Source: Ophiothrix spiculata
Taxonomy: Eukaryota; Echinodermata; Ophiuroidea; Amphilepidida; Ophiotrichidae
NCBI GenBank assembly: GCA_000969725.1
Contig: JXSR01S007925.1
Strand: one strand, 5' to 3'
Length of the DNA: 64,000 nt
Within the stretch, counting starts at the first letter, position 1. The number at the start of each line of letters is the position of its first letter. Shown here in pieces: positions 48,401-57,590 of the stretch. Under the pieces are notes generated by a model. That model searched no databases. It had not been told where the DNA came from and saw only the letters and a program-made list of their open reading frames with translations. A program made the translations under genes and the position numbers.

Positions 48401-51400
48401 GTGAGGCATGTTTCAGTCTGCCTCTATCAAAGGGCATGTTACATAGCCAAGTGAAGTAGATTTAAGTATCTTGCAGCCTGATTTTGTTCCCTCACACATC
48501 ACCTTTTGCTTTTAATCAAAGTAGGGCATGTTATATACTTTGATCACCGCTAAATAGGCCAGAATGACAATGCTTTTCTCCATCTGCACGCGAAGATAAT
48601 CCCACTCAGACACATGCAATGGATACCGATGCTCAAGTCACACGTAACACATGAAAACAAAACGCTATAACTGTGTTGTGTCCAGCTACACATGTTCCGG
48701 ATCAGCACCTTTCTCTAACAATTCTTGAGGTGAAAAGGCCGGTCTATTTTGTGATGATCAAAGTATAGTTCTAGGAATAGATGTAAAACTAGTGGCTAAT
48801 ATGCATACTGAGAGCTAAGAAATTCAAAACTAAGCTCAGCCGATATGCTAAAATTAAAACCAATGTAAACGACACTTTAGCCCAGATTAATGAAATGACA
48901 CTCAGTTCAGACCTATGCAAACAATGCTAAATTTAAACAAATGCTAAGCTCAGACCAAATTACACAATGTGAAGCTCAGAAACAATGCTAAGCTCAGACC
49001 AATTCAAACAAGACTTGGCTCAGACCAATGTGAACAAGACTTGGCTCAGATCAATGTGAACAAGACTTGTACTGTACCCTAAGAAAGAGCTATGTTTCTT
49101 GAGAAATATCACTTTTGTGACAATTAGCCATCGTTGCACACATATTAGTAACCCTCATAAACTGGCTCAATATGCTGATTGAAAAACTGTTATAAATTAT
49201 ATCCCACATCTCACACTTACATTTGATTTTGAGATGAGAGACCATTAACTTCACTGGCTCTAGTGGTGTCTAGTTTTAATTTCTTGGATGGTTTCTTAAA
49301 TTTAAGGATAGGTCAAAACAACATTGAATTACGATTGGGAAAATCATTCTCTTTGTCCTACATCACATACTTACGTTTGATTTTCTAATGAGATAGAAGG
49401 ATCTACAGTTTCTCCATTAATTTCACTTGCTCTAGCAATGTCTAGTTTGAGTTCCTTGGATGGTTTCTTGGGTGATTGTGAGCGTCTATGGTTTTCTGGT
49501 GTACTGTTTTCAGCTGCATTCAGCTCCTTATCTGTGATGTAGTCATAGAAAAGACACTATTAATAAAACAGGCATGAGAATTGGCCTTTCATGAAAAAAC
49601 TGAAAGTGGTGAGAAAAACTGAAAGAGTGTGTGAAATTAGGCAAAAACGCTCCAAAATAGGCTGAAAATAAATGAAAACACATAAATTTTGGCAACCAAA
49701 AAAACTGAATTCCTTTAAAAAAAACTGAAAATTCTCATGCCTGATAAAAACATGCAAATGTATCCAAGATACATTTATTATTTGAAAACAATTCCATAAT
49801 TTGGAGTTAAAAAACAGGATTTGTTTTTAAATTTTTATTTCCTTTTTTTTTCTATCTAAAACAGGGCTGATCTTTACTAAACATTTCTCTGCTTTGCAAG
49901 TGGATCAACATTAAAAGAAATGGTGCAATACCAAGTGCTCAGTATGCTCACTTATAACCTTATATGACACACACTCCAGGCCTCTACCATTGCTACAATG
50001 AGGTCAAAATATGGCGATGGTACTGTAATTTCCGCTCCCCATCCCTAATCACATTTAAATGATATATTTAAAAGTCATGTCAAGTAAATGATAAATATTG
50101 ATTATTCATAAAAATTAAAAACATATTTTCATTCTGTGAAAGATTTCTTCTATTCTACTCTGCTTCCAATTTGTGATATAAAACTTTTATTTTTCATCTC
50201 ACAATTTTATTATACAAAATTTTGCATTCATTATTCTCATTATAATATAATCTCTGATTAACAATTCAAAATTCATAGTCTTTGTTGATATTTTCCACTT
50301 TTCAAATGTAACACTAAACTTATCCATGTATTTTTCTGATTCTATCTCCATCTCTATATCATCATTCCCCAATCTTTCCCTTCTTTCTAATTTTTCAACA
50401 CATCTGACATTCTATCGTATGTCTGATATCTATCTTTACTAACTGCATGCACGACTTGTTGAATAATTGATTCCAATTCTGATACGCATACATTTCAGAA
50501 AAGGGCACCATCAGGGAGTATGATAATGGGAGGATCACACAATTTGTCAGCTTTTTTTTTATTCATATTTAGACGACTGACTGTCAATTTTATATAATGG
50601 AACTGATTTACTAGGAGTACCACACAATTTTGTCAGTTTTTTACGCCTGGCAATATTGTAATACTAAAAAAAACTTACATATAATCATAGATTTACAGGG
50701 GAGATACAAGGCACGCCACCATTTTTATTCCGGCATGGAGACAAAATTGGGGGTATTCGGGTTTTTGCCGATAGCTTGCTTATGATGCATCTCAGCTTGT
50801 CATAATGCGTGTATATTGAAACACGCACACACGCTTTGCGTTCAGGTTGGCGTATCATTCGCGTAAAGTATTATTTGCGCAAGTCGTCTAGACGCGTTAT
50901 CAAGTCTTGGCGCTCAGAGTTGATTTTGGCGGGACCGAGTGGACCCGAATACCCCCAATTTGAGCTCCATGGCTGACAAACATTTTTTAACAAAACTGCA
51001 AGAGTAACATTTTGCAATTCAGAAAATTGTTACAAAAATTGAAATTCACAATTTTATGCAATTTCACTATGTCAAAGTAATTTATGCAATTTTGAAATTT
51101 ACTCAATATGAATTCTCAACTGGTGGATGTGCTATATTTGACTGCAGGCAATTTAGCTAATTTGACTGGGAAGGCTGTGAACTTTTATTTTAAAATCTAA
51201 ATTTAAACTGGAAACTTGTGACTTTAAAAACCTGACTGTAAAAATGAAGCAATTCTAGTAAAAATCCACCAGATTACCTAAAAAAAAAAAAAAAATAGAA
51301 ATGGTACATATAAGGTTAAAATAATGCTTTCTATGATAATGAAGAATCAAGCCAAACCGATTTTTAGGATTACTTAATTTCTTTCTGATAGCATAAAGAT

Positions 51401-54400
51401 GAACGGAAGTATCAATCTTGATTTGCTCTACACTCTGTGTTAATCAGTTGTCAAAATGGATGATACGGGGGGGGGGGTACTCAAAAATATATTTGGTAGG
51501 TATGTGAGATCGGCAATATCCAACATGTGGTCTTGCGGAACGGAATTTTGGTCAAAATAGGGTCTATGGAACTGATTTTTTCCTGAATTGAGGTCTCGGG
51601 AACTGCTTTTTTCCCATAAAAATACTACTATTTGAGCTGAAATTCGTTCAAAATTAGCTTGAAAACATGAAACACACTTTTGAGTCATTCTCTTTGAAAA
51701 TGGGGTCTTCGGAACTGAAGTAATATTGAAAAGTGCATCTTGGGGAGCGGAAGGTAAGGCTTGAAAAGGGGTTCTTGAGGGCGTCACATACCCGTACCTT
51801 CTGTCAATGTAAGTATCCCCCTCCCCCCGGAGATTGATATCAGTGAGACAACATCAAGGAAATCAATCTAACTGGACAAGGAAATCAATCTAACTGGACA
51901 AGGAAATAAATAGGACATTGCATAGCCACAAATTAAGTTGGCACAGTACATTTTAGTGATTGATTTGTCACTGTACTTTTAGCATCCATATGTCCACTTG
52001 ACAACACTTCAGATCAAAGTAGAACATTCAGGAATGGATAAATTTTGTGCCTGTCTGTGTATCGCAACCCCTAGGTACAAGGACCCTAGCGAGAATTGGC
52101 CACACTAGTTCCTTCTTAGCTGACAATTTCTACTGATATCCAATGACTTCCCTGTAGGATAAGGTAATCTTCAGGTGCGGAGTCACTGATCCAGTCCCAG
52201 TGTAAAAGGAATCAATAGTCCCCCTAGAATGGTAGTCCGCCTTCCATAGACCATAACGGAACAAAGCATGAAACTAATGTTGCGTGAGAGTTGTTAGCCT
52301 ATACTTTACTGTACAACCCGGACAATAAGAATAGGGGACTAACATCTTACTACATCGGCCCTAATACATGAAGATTATCATTCTTTAGTCACTAGTGGTC
52401 GTTGAGGTTTACAGCAGGGGTCAAATGGGGTTTTCTTGGAATCAAAACCATGATTATATTCAAAACTCTATTTTGAAACAAAAACTTACCTGTTACAGCT
52501 TGTGATAATTTCCTATCCTTCTTTACCCACTCCCACGGTTGGTCGTAATCTTCCTGTGGTCTTGTATCACTTTCCGGACTAGCACGCCCCCTCGCGGGTG
52601 ACGCGTCTGATTTACTCCTATTTCTATTGTTGACTTCTACAGGTCCATCAGGACCCCCCATTGCCCTCGCTTTGGCTGTCCACTCCCAAGGGTTATCATA
52701 TTCACCCTGCGGCCTTCTATCGTTCTGTGGGGTCTGTGGTTGTTGTTGTTGTAATCTTTGATGAGCTGAGTTCGATCTACCTATGTTACTAACCATATGT
52801 TCATCCCCATTTTCTTGTGTGTAAACAACAGCCCCCTCTTCATGAACTATACCCAGACCAGCTGAGAACGCAAATTCAGTCCTTGATTGTCCATTTATAA
52901 GTTCATCTGGCACTGTATCGTACACTTCTGGTGGATTTATATCCGGGGGTTCTTCGTACTGATGTTGTCTGTTTGTTTGTTTCTCCGACGCTCTCTTCCG
53001 TTGTGATGAGGTTTTACTCTTCATTTTACCTTCTTTGTCCATTCTTAGATCTGAAACGGACATGAAACATCATATGTTAAAGCATACACAATTGTCATGC
53101 TATGAAATTTGATTGACTTAAGGTCTACACTGACACCGCAACATAAGACATAATTATCTTTATTTCCACATGTACATGTAAATAAAGTTGTGTACACAAT
53201 AAGGCTGGTATCGACAAGCCTTTTGTCGACAATGTCGTCGACAAAACCAGTTTCACTCGTTGTCGATACACCTATTTATGTGTCGACAAACTTGACAAAA
53301 ATAAAATTCAATTCAATTCAATTCAATAAATATTCCAGGAAAATAGAAAGCTTAACATAGTAATGAAATTTGCCCTGATATTTTACTCGTCTTAGCATAA
53401 GTTTTTTGATCACATTTTCATTTATAACATTATATCGCAGCATCACCACATTGATTTCTACTAAAGGGGGTGACGAATTCAACAGAGTGCCACACAAGTT
53501 GTAATTTCAATCCTCTAGGCTGCATTGTCATAACTTATTGTCGACAGTGTCGCGACGTCGGCCGCTCGATTTAGGGGTTTTGTAAACAATGCAAATGCTT
53601 GCCGATACCAGTTCTAGTACACAATTATACCATGGCACAATAACTTTTAAAACAATATTGTGGAGGAGAACAAGAAATATTGTAAACATGAACATTTTGC
53701 GCACAGTATTTTTCGTGCTTGGCTAATCCTGAATCATTTCACACGTTCTCATTTTATGCTGATGAATGTTTTAACATTTGTTATTATACATACCACTTTT
53801 CGAGGTACATTTATTTTCACGCTAAACAAATTTAGCCTAAATAGCAGGAAATAAATGTAACATCAAAAATACCACATAGTACAAGCCAAAGGCTGACGAG
53901 TAAAGTCCTTGTCTCCAGTCCAAAAAAATATTATAAATGACATGGATGAATTAGGCTTGCCTTCCACCCAAACCACAATTCGATAGCCAAAGAGTGGAAT
54001 GGGAGGAAGGTATGATGCAGAAAAAGGTATAAAAAATAAATGCTTGTTAGATCAGACTTGTTAATAAAGACAAAAATTGTCATGAAAATTGTACAGAAAT
54101 GAAATGTTACATGAAATAATTTGCTCAACTGAATTTGTGAAAAAGAACAATTAAAATTGTTAAATTTAACTCTTTCACTCCGGCAAGCCGCTTACAGCGG
54201 CTCTTAAATACGTGCAGGATTGGCCGGAATTTCTAATTCGATGCATTTTTTTCAAATTGCTCCAAAAATAAAACTACAAGTAGGTGTGGGCTATACGTAA
54301 GTCAAAATTGCTTTTTTCAGAATTTCTATCTGTCAACAGTTTTTATGCATTGCAACTGATCTATCTCAACATGAAATGGCGAAAAAAATGTAATCGGGTC

Positions 54401-57298
54401 GAAGAAAAAAGTGTGCCGCACCCTCTTGTGACCGTATGTCATTTTAGAGAAATTCTTGTTTATTTTACCAAAATTATTTTTTTTATTCACAATTCTTGAT
54501 CTTTTTGATTTGTGAATGGGTCAATGGTTATCAAGTGGAGTCAAAGGAACACAAATGTGAAGTTTTTGTAAACCCTAGTCATTTCGTATTCCTGAAAATT
54601 GATGTTTTTGGTCAAAATTTCAAGCGAGGGCGCTTTTTGCAATTATGCGCAATTTGTACAACTTTGTGTAAATTAAAGTATGCAGATGTTAGGATACTCT
54701 GATGTTTAATTTACCCAAGAAATTTGAGCCTTGTACTATAATTAGTTTGATCGTAGTACCCATTTTAACGTTATTTTAATGTTCCTATACATTTGTATAG
54801 GGAAAAGTTCGTTGACCCCTATGCTTTTACATAGGGTTATTATTGACGTATTTAAACGAGTCTAACTGACAAACTAAAGTAGATAGAAGGCTCAAATTTT
54901 GTAAGCAGATCAAACTTGATACCGCCTTGGCAGCTGCTACCTTAAAATTAGCGCCCTCACACACAATTTTGAAGGAAAACGTCAATTTTTACGACAACGA
55001 AATGTCTAATAGTCATGAAAACTCTTAACATAGATTTCATAACTTATTTACACATATTGAAACATTGAAATTGCTTCAAAATGTAAACGATTTTTAGATT
55101 TTAAGCATTTTCTTCTCTAATACACAGATATTTACTATGGCGACACACTGACACTAGAGGGCGCAGCACACTTTTTTCTTTGACCTATAACCAAAAATTT
55201 TGTCATTTCAAGTTGAGATAGGTCAAGTGCAATCCAAAAAAACTGTTGACAAGGCAAACTGAAAAATCACCCATTTATAGCCCACTCCTACTACAAGCCC
55301 AAATTGGTTGAAAATTCGCCAGCAAGCAGTTGAAACAAAGGGCTATCTAGCACCAGCATTTTTTATTAGCAACAAGAGTAACCTTGGTGCACTACAATTA
55401 TCATATGCTATCATAAAGTGAGGTGTCTGTGAGCAGCTATGAGCTGCCTGTGAGCAGCTATGAGCTGCTTGCCGTCCAAATATGACAGATTGTGAAAATT
55501 TTATTCCAGAGTGAAAGAGTTAAAGTTGTAAGTAAAGAATATTTGTAAAATAATTCTACCTTCCTCTGAAACCACAATTTGCTTGCCAGAGGAGTGAGAG
55601 GAAGGCATGGTGCAAAATTAATGTTCGGATATATATATCATTCACTCAATCTAGGAAAAACATGAAAAATCAAGAGCAGGCTAAACTTAGTATTGTAAGA
55701 AAAGAGCACTTTTTGTACGTATCAATGTTTGAAAGAGTTAATATTCTTTGATGCTTTAATGTGTTCAGGAATATCATAATATTCCACATTATTACAACCA
55801 GGTAGAAAATGGATTTACATCCAAATTGAGTTTAATTTGGGGATATTTAAAGTCCGAGGCATTTCTTGTATGACAGTCATCATTATATACCTCATATATA
55901 GATTCCTGTCCTCTGATTGGTTAAAAGTGAGGGCTGGGATTTAACTAGGCCCGGGTATATTTTTCACTAGGCCCGCTCAATATATTGCGCCGTGTTACTC
56001 GACCTTTATGCATGCAAGCATGTCGTACTTATCATCGGGCGCCTAAATGGTTCTTTTAACCAACCAGATGACAAAAATCTATATAATCGGTATATAAAAC
56101 GAATATTAACCTGCTTTTGGTTCGGGGAATGGTTTAAATTATTACCCCTCGGTGATCTCAAAACCATGCCCCTCAAAGCAGTCAATATTTGTATATTAGT
56201 ATTAAACATATTATTCAATGCAGACGGCAGCAAGTTGTTGCAATTATTATGCATAAATGAACAAATATTTAGATTACCAAGGTAAAATCATTTTAATTAA
56301 TTATTGTTATTATTTTATGAAAAGTGGGTTAGAGTGACTTCTAGAATTACTGTTACTAATTAACTGCCAAAAATGCATGTTTCTACATAATATGAAGCTT
56401 ACTTTTATCACTGGCAAATCTCCCAGCTGTAGGTCCTAATACCATAAATAAAATGTAACAAACAAGTGTATAATATAGGCTCTGAAATGCAGATTCAGGA
56501 TGAAATTTGTTTAAATTTCAGATTTTGATCCAAAGTAACACCTAAATATTTGAATGTATTTATACATTCTCTTTCAATGTTATCCATTTAGAGCTTATAA
56601 TCATTACATGTGGTAAAGTTACAGGTGGTGCAACTGGTGCCTACACTACTAACATCGGATTTGTTGGTCGTTGATAAGTGGTCGTTGATACCACTGTCAG
56701 CTAATTTGAAACAGGAAAGTAATATGAATTTACTGTATTGTTTCTATTAATTGCCAATTCTCTATTAAACGCCCATTCTCTATTAAACGCCCACCCCAAA
56801 AAATTGTCAAAGAGAAGTGTTAAAAAACATTCAATTTTGTAGTATTTTCGAGTGCCTTAACCAACAATCGTTAATAATAGGAAACGGTACCAATGATGTT
56901 GCGATCCCGGAAATGATAAAAAATTGTCAGTACTTCCGGGTTATCAGGGGCCATATAACAGTAAGTTGCCTTACTTAGCGATTTTGTGCAAATTTTTGAT
57001 ATTGAAAATTGGTCACTAATAATAGCCCACCCCCTCATGAAATGTTGCCGCTCAAAGCTGAGACTTACAAAAGCTATGGCCACTACATGCACCAATCTTG
57101 TGCACCACATTATGAATGGTGAAAACCCTGTGCACCACACTTACGCTGTATTAGTTTCTGTGCTTCATAAGGTACTGAGTAGTCATCTTCTATGTAGGGT
57201 TTGTCAGGTATAGGCCCTTCTGCAGGGATTGTAAAACCGCCCTCTTGAACGGCTCGTAACACATCTTTTGGATCACTGTAATCGTCACATATAATAGG
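36247..57298 (-). CDS. SHB: SHB/SHD/SHE/SHF-family SH2 adaptor (5 exons, 5' partial)
   Basis: Exons in transcript order: 57298-57145, 53050-52490, 49531-49375, 41503-41384, 36430-36247. Splice sites and phases agree and the joined frame is 391 residues to TAA. Residues 1-51 carry DDYSDPKD and DDYSVPYEAQ, matching human SHB DDYSDPFD and YMEPYEAQ. Residues 52-238 hold YEEPP (83), VYDTVP (94) and two tandem blocks, EYDNPWEW (168) and DYDQPWEW (219), where human SHB has one EYDQPWEW. Residues 292 to about 385 are the SH2 domain, starting WYHGKLSRLDAEKKL, with the phosphotyrosine-binding Arg317 in SYLVR and the family ending RGAEHMALLHPV. These adaptors bind activated tyrosine kinases through SH2 and offer tyrosine and proline motifs to partners. 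The N-terminus is not in the visible exons. Which vertebrate paralogue is closest is undecided, so the symbol is family level. Confidence 0.93.
36525..36709. mobile_element. 185-bp palindromic PIF/Harbinger-type MITE
   Basis: Ends GGCCTGGTCCAGACTCCAC and the complement of GGCCCGGTCCACACTCCAC, flanked on both sides by TAA (36522-36524 and 36710-36712). Arms of about 80 bp pair nearly perfectly. It lies about 95 bp upstream of the last SH2 exon, inside the intron. Confidence 0.85.
36851..37801. mobile_element. Outer hAT MITE, interrupted by another hAT MITE
   Basis: Perfect 17-bp terminal inverted repeats CAGTGTTTCCGCTAAGG, and a perfect 8-bp target duplication GTCTGAAG (36843-36850 and 37802-37809). 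The element is split by the insertion at 36922-37652. Ends and duplication length are those of hAT transposons. Confidence 0.9.
36922..37652. mobile_element. Inner hAT MITE
   Basis: Ends CAGTGGCGTAACT and AGTTACGCCACTT, with 8-bp flanks GTGCTTGA and GTGCTTAC (36914-36921, 37653-37660). CAGTGGCGTA is a frequent hAT end. Inverted subterminal blocks GCCCGCGGGCACCCGG and CACCCGGTGAATATTCGCCC surround a middle with CGCGCG-rich words. Short open frames inside are not genes. Confidence 0.85.
37810..39959. other. Intron of the SHB-type gene, nothing recognised
   Basis: AT-rich intronic DNA with short runs of AACCATAACC-like steps near 38950-38985. No coding block or inverted repeat of note. Confidence 0.45.
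39960..40175 (-). mobile_element. tRNA-derived SINE, copy 2 (diverged)
   Basis: Minus strand has a degraded B box (CCGGTTTGCATCC) and blocks shared with the SINE at 4384-4560 (AAGCCACC, ATGATGTATTTGGATTA). Ends next to a poly-T/poly-G tract at the assembly gap. Confidence 0.45.
40216..40892. other. Assembly gap (677 N)
   Basis: Unknown bases, preceded by T and G homopolymers, which often cause sequencing dropouts. The gap is inside an intron of the SHB-type gene. Long open frames spanning it are artefacts. Confidence 1.
41384..41503 (-). CDS. SHB: SHB-type exon 4, first half of SH2
   Basis: Acceptor TTTTATCTCACCCAG, donor GTAAGT. Encodes WYHGKLSRLDAEKKLKTCHE, then CSYLVRMSESAAKDFSLSL, the N-terminal half of the SH2 fold with the FLVR-type arginine. 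Confidence 0.95.
41750..41850. repeat. Degenerate GGGTTAG-like minisatellite
   Basis: Irregular steps of GGGTTAG, GGTTGTTAGGGTTA and GGTTGTTAAGGTTA. Not an ordered telomere repeat. Confidence 0.5.
42342..42606. mobile_element. MITE family with CGTCATGTGAGTGCA ends, copy 2
   Basis: Collinear with 8147-8413 over its full length, including the central GGTTCTTGAAATGGTTCTTC inverted pair. The two copies lie in the two different genes' introns. Confidence 0.7.
43022..43110. repeat. Dispersed repeat with degenerate TTAGGG core, copy 2
   Basis: GGACCAAGTATAAGTATACT is followed by TTAGGGTTTAGGGTTAGGG-like sequence, the reverse of the arrangement at 7567-7700. Confidence 0.5.
43237..43694. mobile_element. 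MITE with CATACCTGTCAA ends
   Basis: Twelve-base perfect inverted ends (CATACCTGTCAA) and identical 6-bp flanks CAATCC (43231-43236 and 43695-43700). Subterminal TCTCCCGATT/AATCTCCTGATT words recur. No coding capacity. Confidence 0.75.
44128..44161. repeat. 34-bp perfect direct repeat, copy 1
   Basis: TTGTCTGCGGTGTTGTCTGA plus 14 more bases, identical at 46691-46724, 2563 bases away. On the minus strand each copy reads as an acceptor-like CAATGTATTTCAG followed by ACAACACCGCAGACAA. Confidence 0.85.
44304..44900 (-). mobile_element. Mariner-type element, internally deleted
   Basis: Inverted ends CGAGGGGTTATCAACAAGTT and its complement (one difference in about 25 bp), each bordered by TA (44302-44303 and 44901-44902), the Tc1/mariner target site. 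On the minus strand, about 44385-44450 reads KWEKCVTLHSGYVK, the usual C-terminal end of mariner transposases. At about 600 bp it is half the length of a complete element and lacks the catalytic region. Confidence 0.85.
46130..46375. repeat. Low-complexity poly-T/poly-C/poly-G tract
   Basis: Alternating T-runs and G- or C-runs. Open frames on both strands (46125-46397, 46202-46387) consist of phenylalanine/lysine and proline/glycine runs and are not genes. A second homopolymer tract is at 47100-47127. Confidence 0.7.
46691..46724. repeat. 34-bp perfect direct repeat, copy 2
   Basis: Identical to 44128-44161. Here the minus strand also has GTAATG directly after ACAACACCGCAGACAAC, a donor-like end. 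Confidence 0.85.
47595..47791 (-). CDS. Candidate alternative 3' exon (weak)
   Basis: After an acceptor-like TTGTTATTTTAG the minus strand stays open for about 65 codons to TAA, reading SETEVLRKKTCKSMNGSTGN and later NVPPMYPSHQHYIDDSMYQD. It starts in the phase needed to follow exon 2 (52490-53050). Spliced that way it would give an adaptor without SH2. No homology recognised; chance is a real alternative. Confidence 0.2.
48246..48377 (-). pseudogene. Possible RRM/U2AF-homology-motif-like fragment (weak)
   Basis: Following an acceptor-like CAGCACTTTCTAG, the minus strand reads IKRKYEILIKMAGASAALQS and LAGRQFDGDMV before a stop at 48246-48248. The ALQSLAGRQFDG part resembles the second half of U2AF-type RRM domains (A...L-GR-F-G), but the preceding strand motif is not there. 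May be a decayed gene piece, an alternative exon (its phase fits after exon 3) or coincidence. Confidence 0.2.
48785..49075. repeat. Degenerate minisatellite, unit about 26 bp
   Basis: Diverged copies of GCTCAGACCAATGTGAACAA with a variable ATGCTAA or GACTTG spacer; the last three copies (from about 49000) are the most regular. Lies about 150 bp from the decayed exon copy at 49221-49297. Confidence 0.7.
49221..49297 (-). pseudogene. Decayed partial copy of SHB-type exon 3
   Basis: Minus strand from 49297 reads AAACCATCCAAG..., translating as KPSKKLKLDTTRASEVNG, against KPSKELKLDIARASEING in exon 3, and ends with a GTAAGT donor at the equivalent place. The 5' half and a good acceptor are missing, and the phase needed after exon 2 meets a stop. 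It is a partial tandem duplication next to the real exon. Confidence 0.8.
49375..49531 (-). CDS. SHB: SHB-type exon 3, linker before SH2
   Basis: Acceptor GACTACATCACAG, donor GTAAGT. Encodes DKELNAAENSTPENHRRSQS, then PKKPSKELKLDIARASEING and a short tail to NQT. The sequence is weakly conserved, but both splice sites and both phases (in 1, out 2) join exons 2 and 4 exactly. A decayed copy sits at 49221-49297. Confidence 0.8.
49532..50732. other. Intron DNA, nothing recognised
   Basis: AT-rich. Bases 49560-49745 hold an imperfect inverted pair around ATGAGAATTGGCC and AAAATTCTCATGCCTG, probably another decayed MITE. Confidence 0.4.
50733..50973. mobile_element. MITE with GGGGGTATTCGGG end blocks
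   Basis: GGCATGGAGACAAAATTGGG with GGTATTCGGG at the left, complement at 50944-50973. CpG-rich middle. A partial copy with the same right-end block (ACCCAATTTGAGCCCCGTG) is at 58195-58265. Confidence 0.65.
51466..51830. mobile_element. Poly-G-ended MITE, second family
   Basis: CGGGGGGGGGGGTACTC at the left and GTATCCCCCTCCCCCCGG at the right. Interior blocks (CAATATCCAACAT, TCGGAACTGAAGTAAT, CTTGAGGGCG) also occur at 5440-5615, inside TM6SF intron 5, so both are one family. The 115-codon minus-strand frame across it is not conserved. Confidence 0.6.
52490..53050 (-). CDS. SHB: SHB-type exon 2, linker with tandem PWEW motifs
   Basis: Acceptor CATGTCCGTTTCAG, donor GTAAGT. Encodes 187 residues of charged, disordered-looking linker with a polyglutamine patch (LQQQQPQTPQ), tyrosine motifs and two PWEW blocks 51 residues apart. 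An upstream in-frame ATG lies in the intron, but splicing from exon 1 in phase 1 fits better. Confidence 0.93.
53209..53617. mobile_element. GTCGAC-rich hAT-type MITE, copy 2
   Basis: Perfect 8-bp flanks TACACAAT (53201-53208 and 53618-53625). Inverted CTGGTATCGACAAGC / GCTTGCCGATACCAG near the ends, with clustered TGTCGACA-type words inside each end, as in the element at 12490-13010. Confidence 0.75.
54170..55519. mobile_element. 1.35-kb foldback element with TTAA flanks (piggyBac-like)
   Basis: Ends CTCTTTCACTCCGG and CCAGAGTGAAAGAG, bordered by TTAA on both sides (54166-54169 and 55520-55523), the piggyBac target site. Most of the left half pairs with the right half: TAGGTGTGGGCTATA with TATAGCCCACTCCTA, CTGTCAACAGTTTTT, GATCTATCTCAACATGAAAT, AAAAAGTGTGCCGCACCCTC and GCGAGGGCGCT all have reverse-order complements. 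No transposase frame. It lies in the intron between the first two visible adaptor exons. Confidence 0.8.
57145..57298 (-). CDS. SHB: SHB-type visible exon 1
   Basis: Acceptor TGTTTTTTGCAG, donor GTAAGT. Encodes PIICDDYSDPKDVLRAVQEG, then a proline-containing linker and YIEDDYSVPYEAQKLIQ. Both tyrosine motifs are family hallmarks. The presence of an acceptor shows at least one exon further upstream; I could not find it in 57299-64000. Confidence 0.88.
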
Positions 57299-57430
57299 CT
57301 GCAAAAAACAAGAGAGAGAGAGAAATGCAAGTTAGTGACTTACTCACATACGTATATTCATGGAAAAGGAATAAATGAAAAACAACATCTTCTGAACCAG
57401 TGTAATGCCAGTATAACTTAATCTGATAAC

Positions 57431-57590
57431 ATATGTGTCCCGCCGCAGCAAAAGGATGCAGTTGTCAGGTCCAACATGTTGCTTATTGAATCGTATATAA
57501 TGTACACTAATAGGTATACATAAGATATGTTATAAAGAGTAACGTGTAGGGGCCGACAACTGCATCCTTTTGCCGCCGCAGGACACATAT
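57431..57590. mobile_element. Palindromic MITE
   Basis: ATATGTGTCC, CCGCAGCAAAAGGATGCAGT and TGTC at the left; complement at 57555-57590 at the right. No coding capacity. It lies about 130 bp upstream of the first visible SHB-type exon. Confidence 0.7.

Noticed and set aside
51440-51787. 115-codon minus-strand frame
   Set aside because: Lies inside a poly-G-ended MITE; the frame is not kept in the related copy at 5440-5615.
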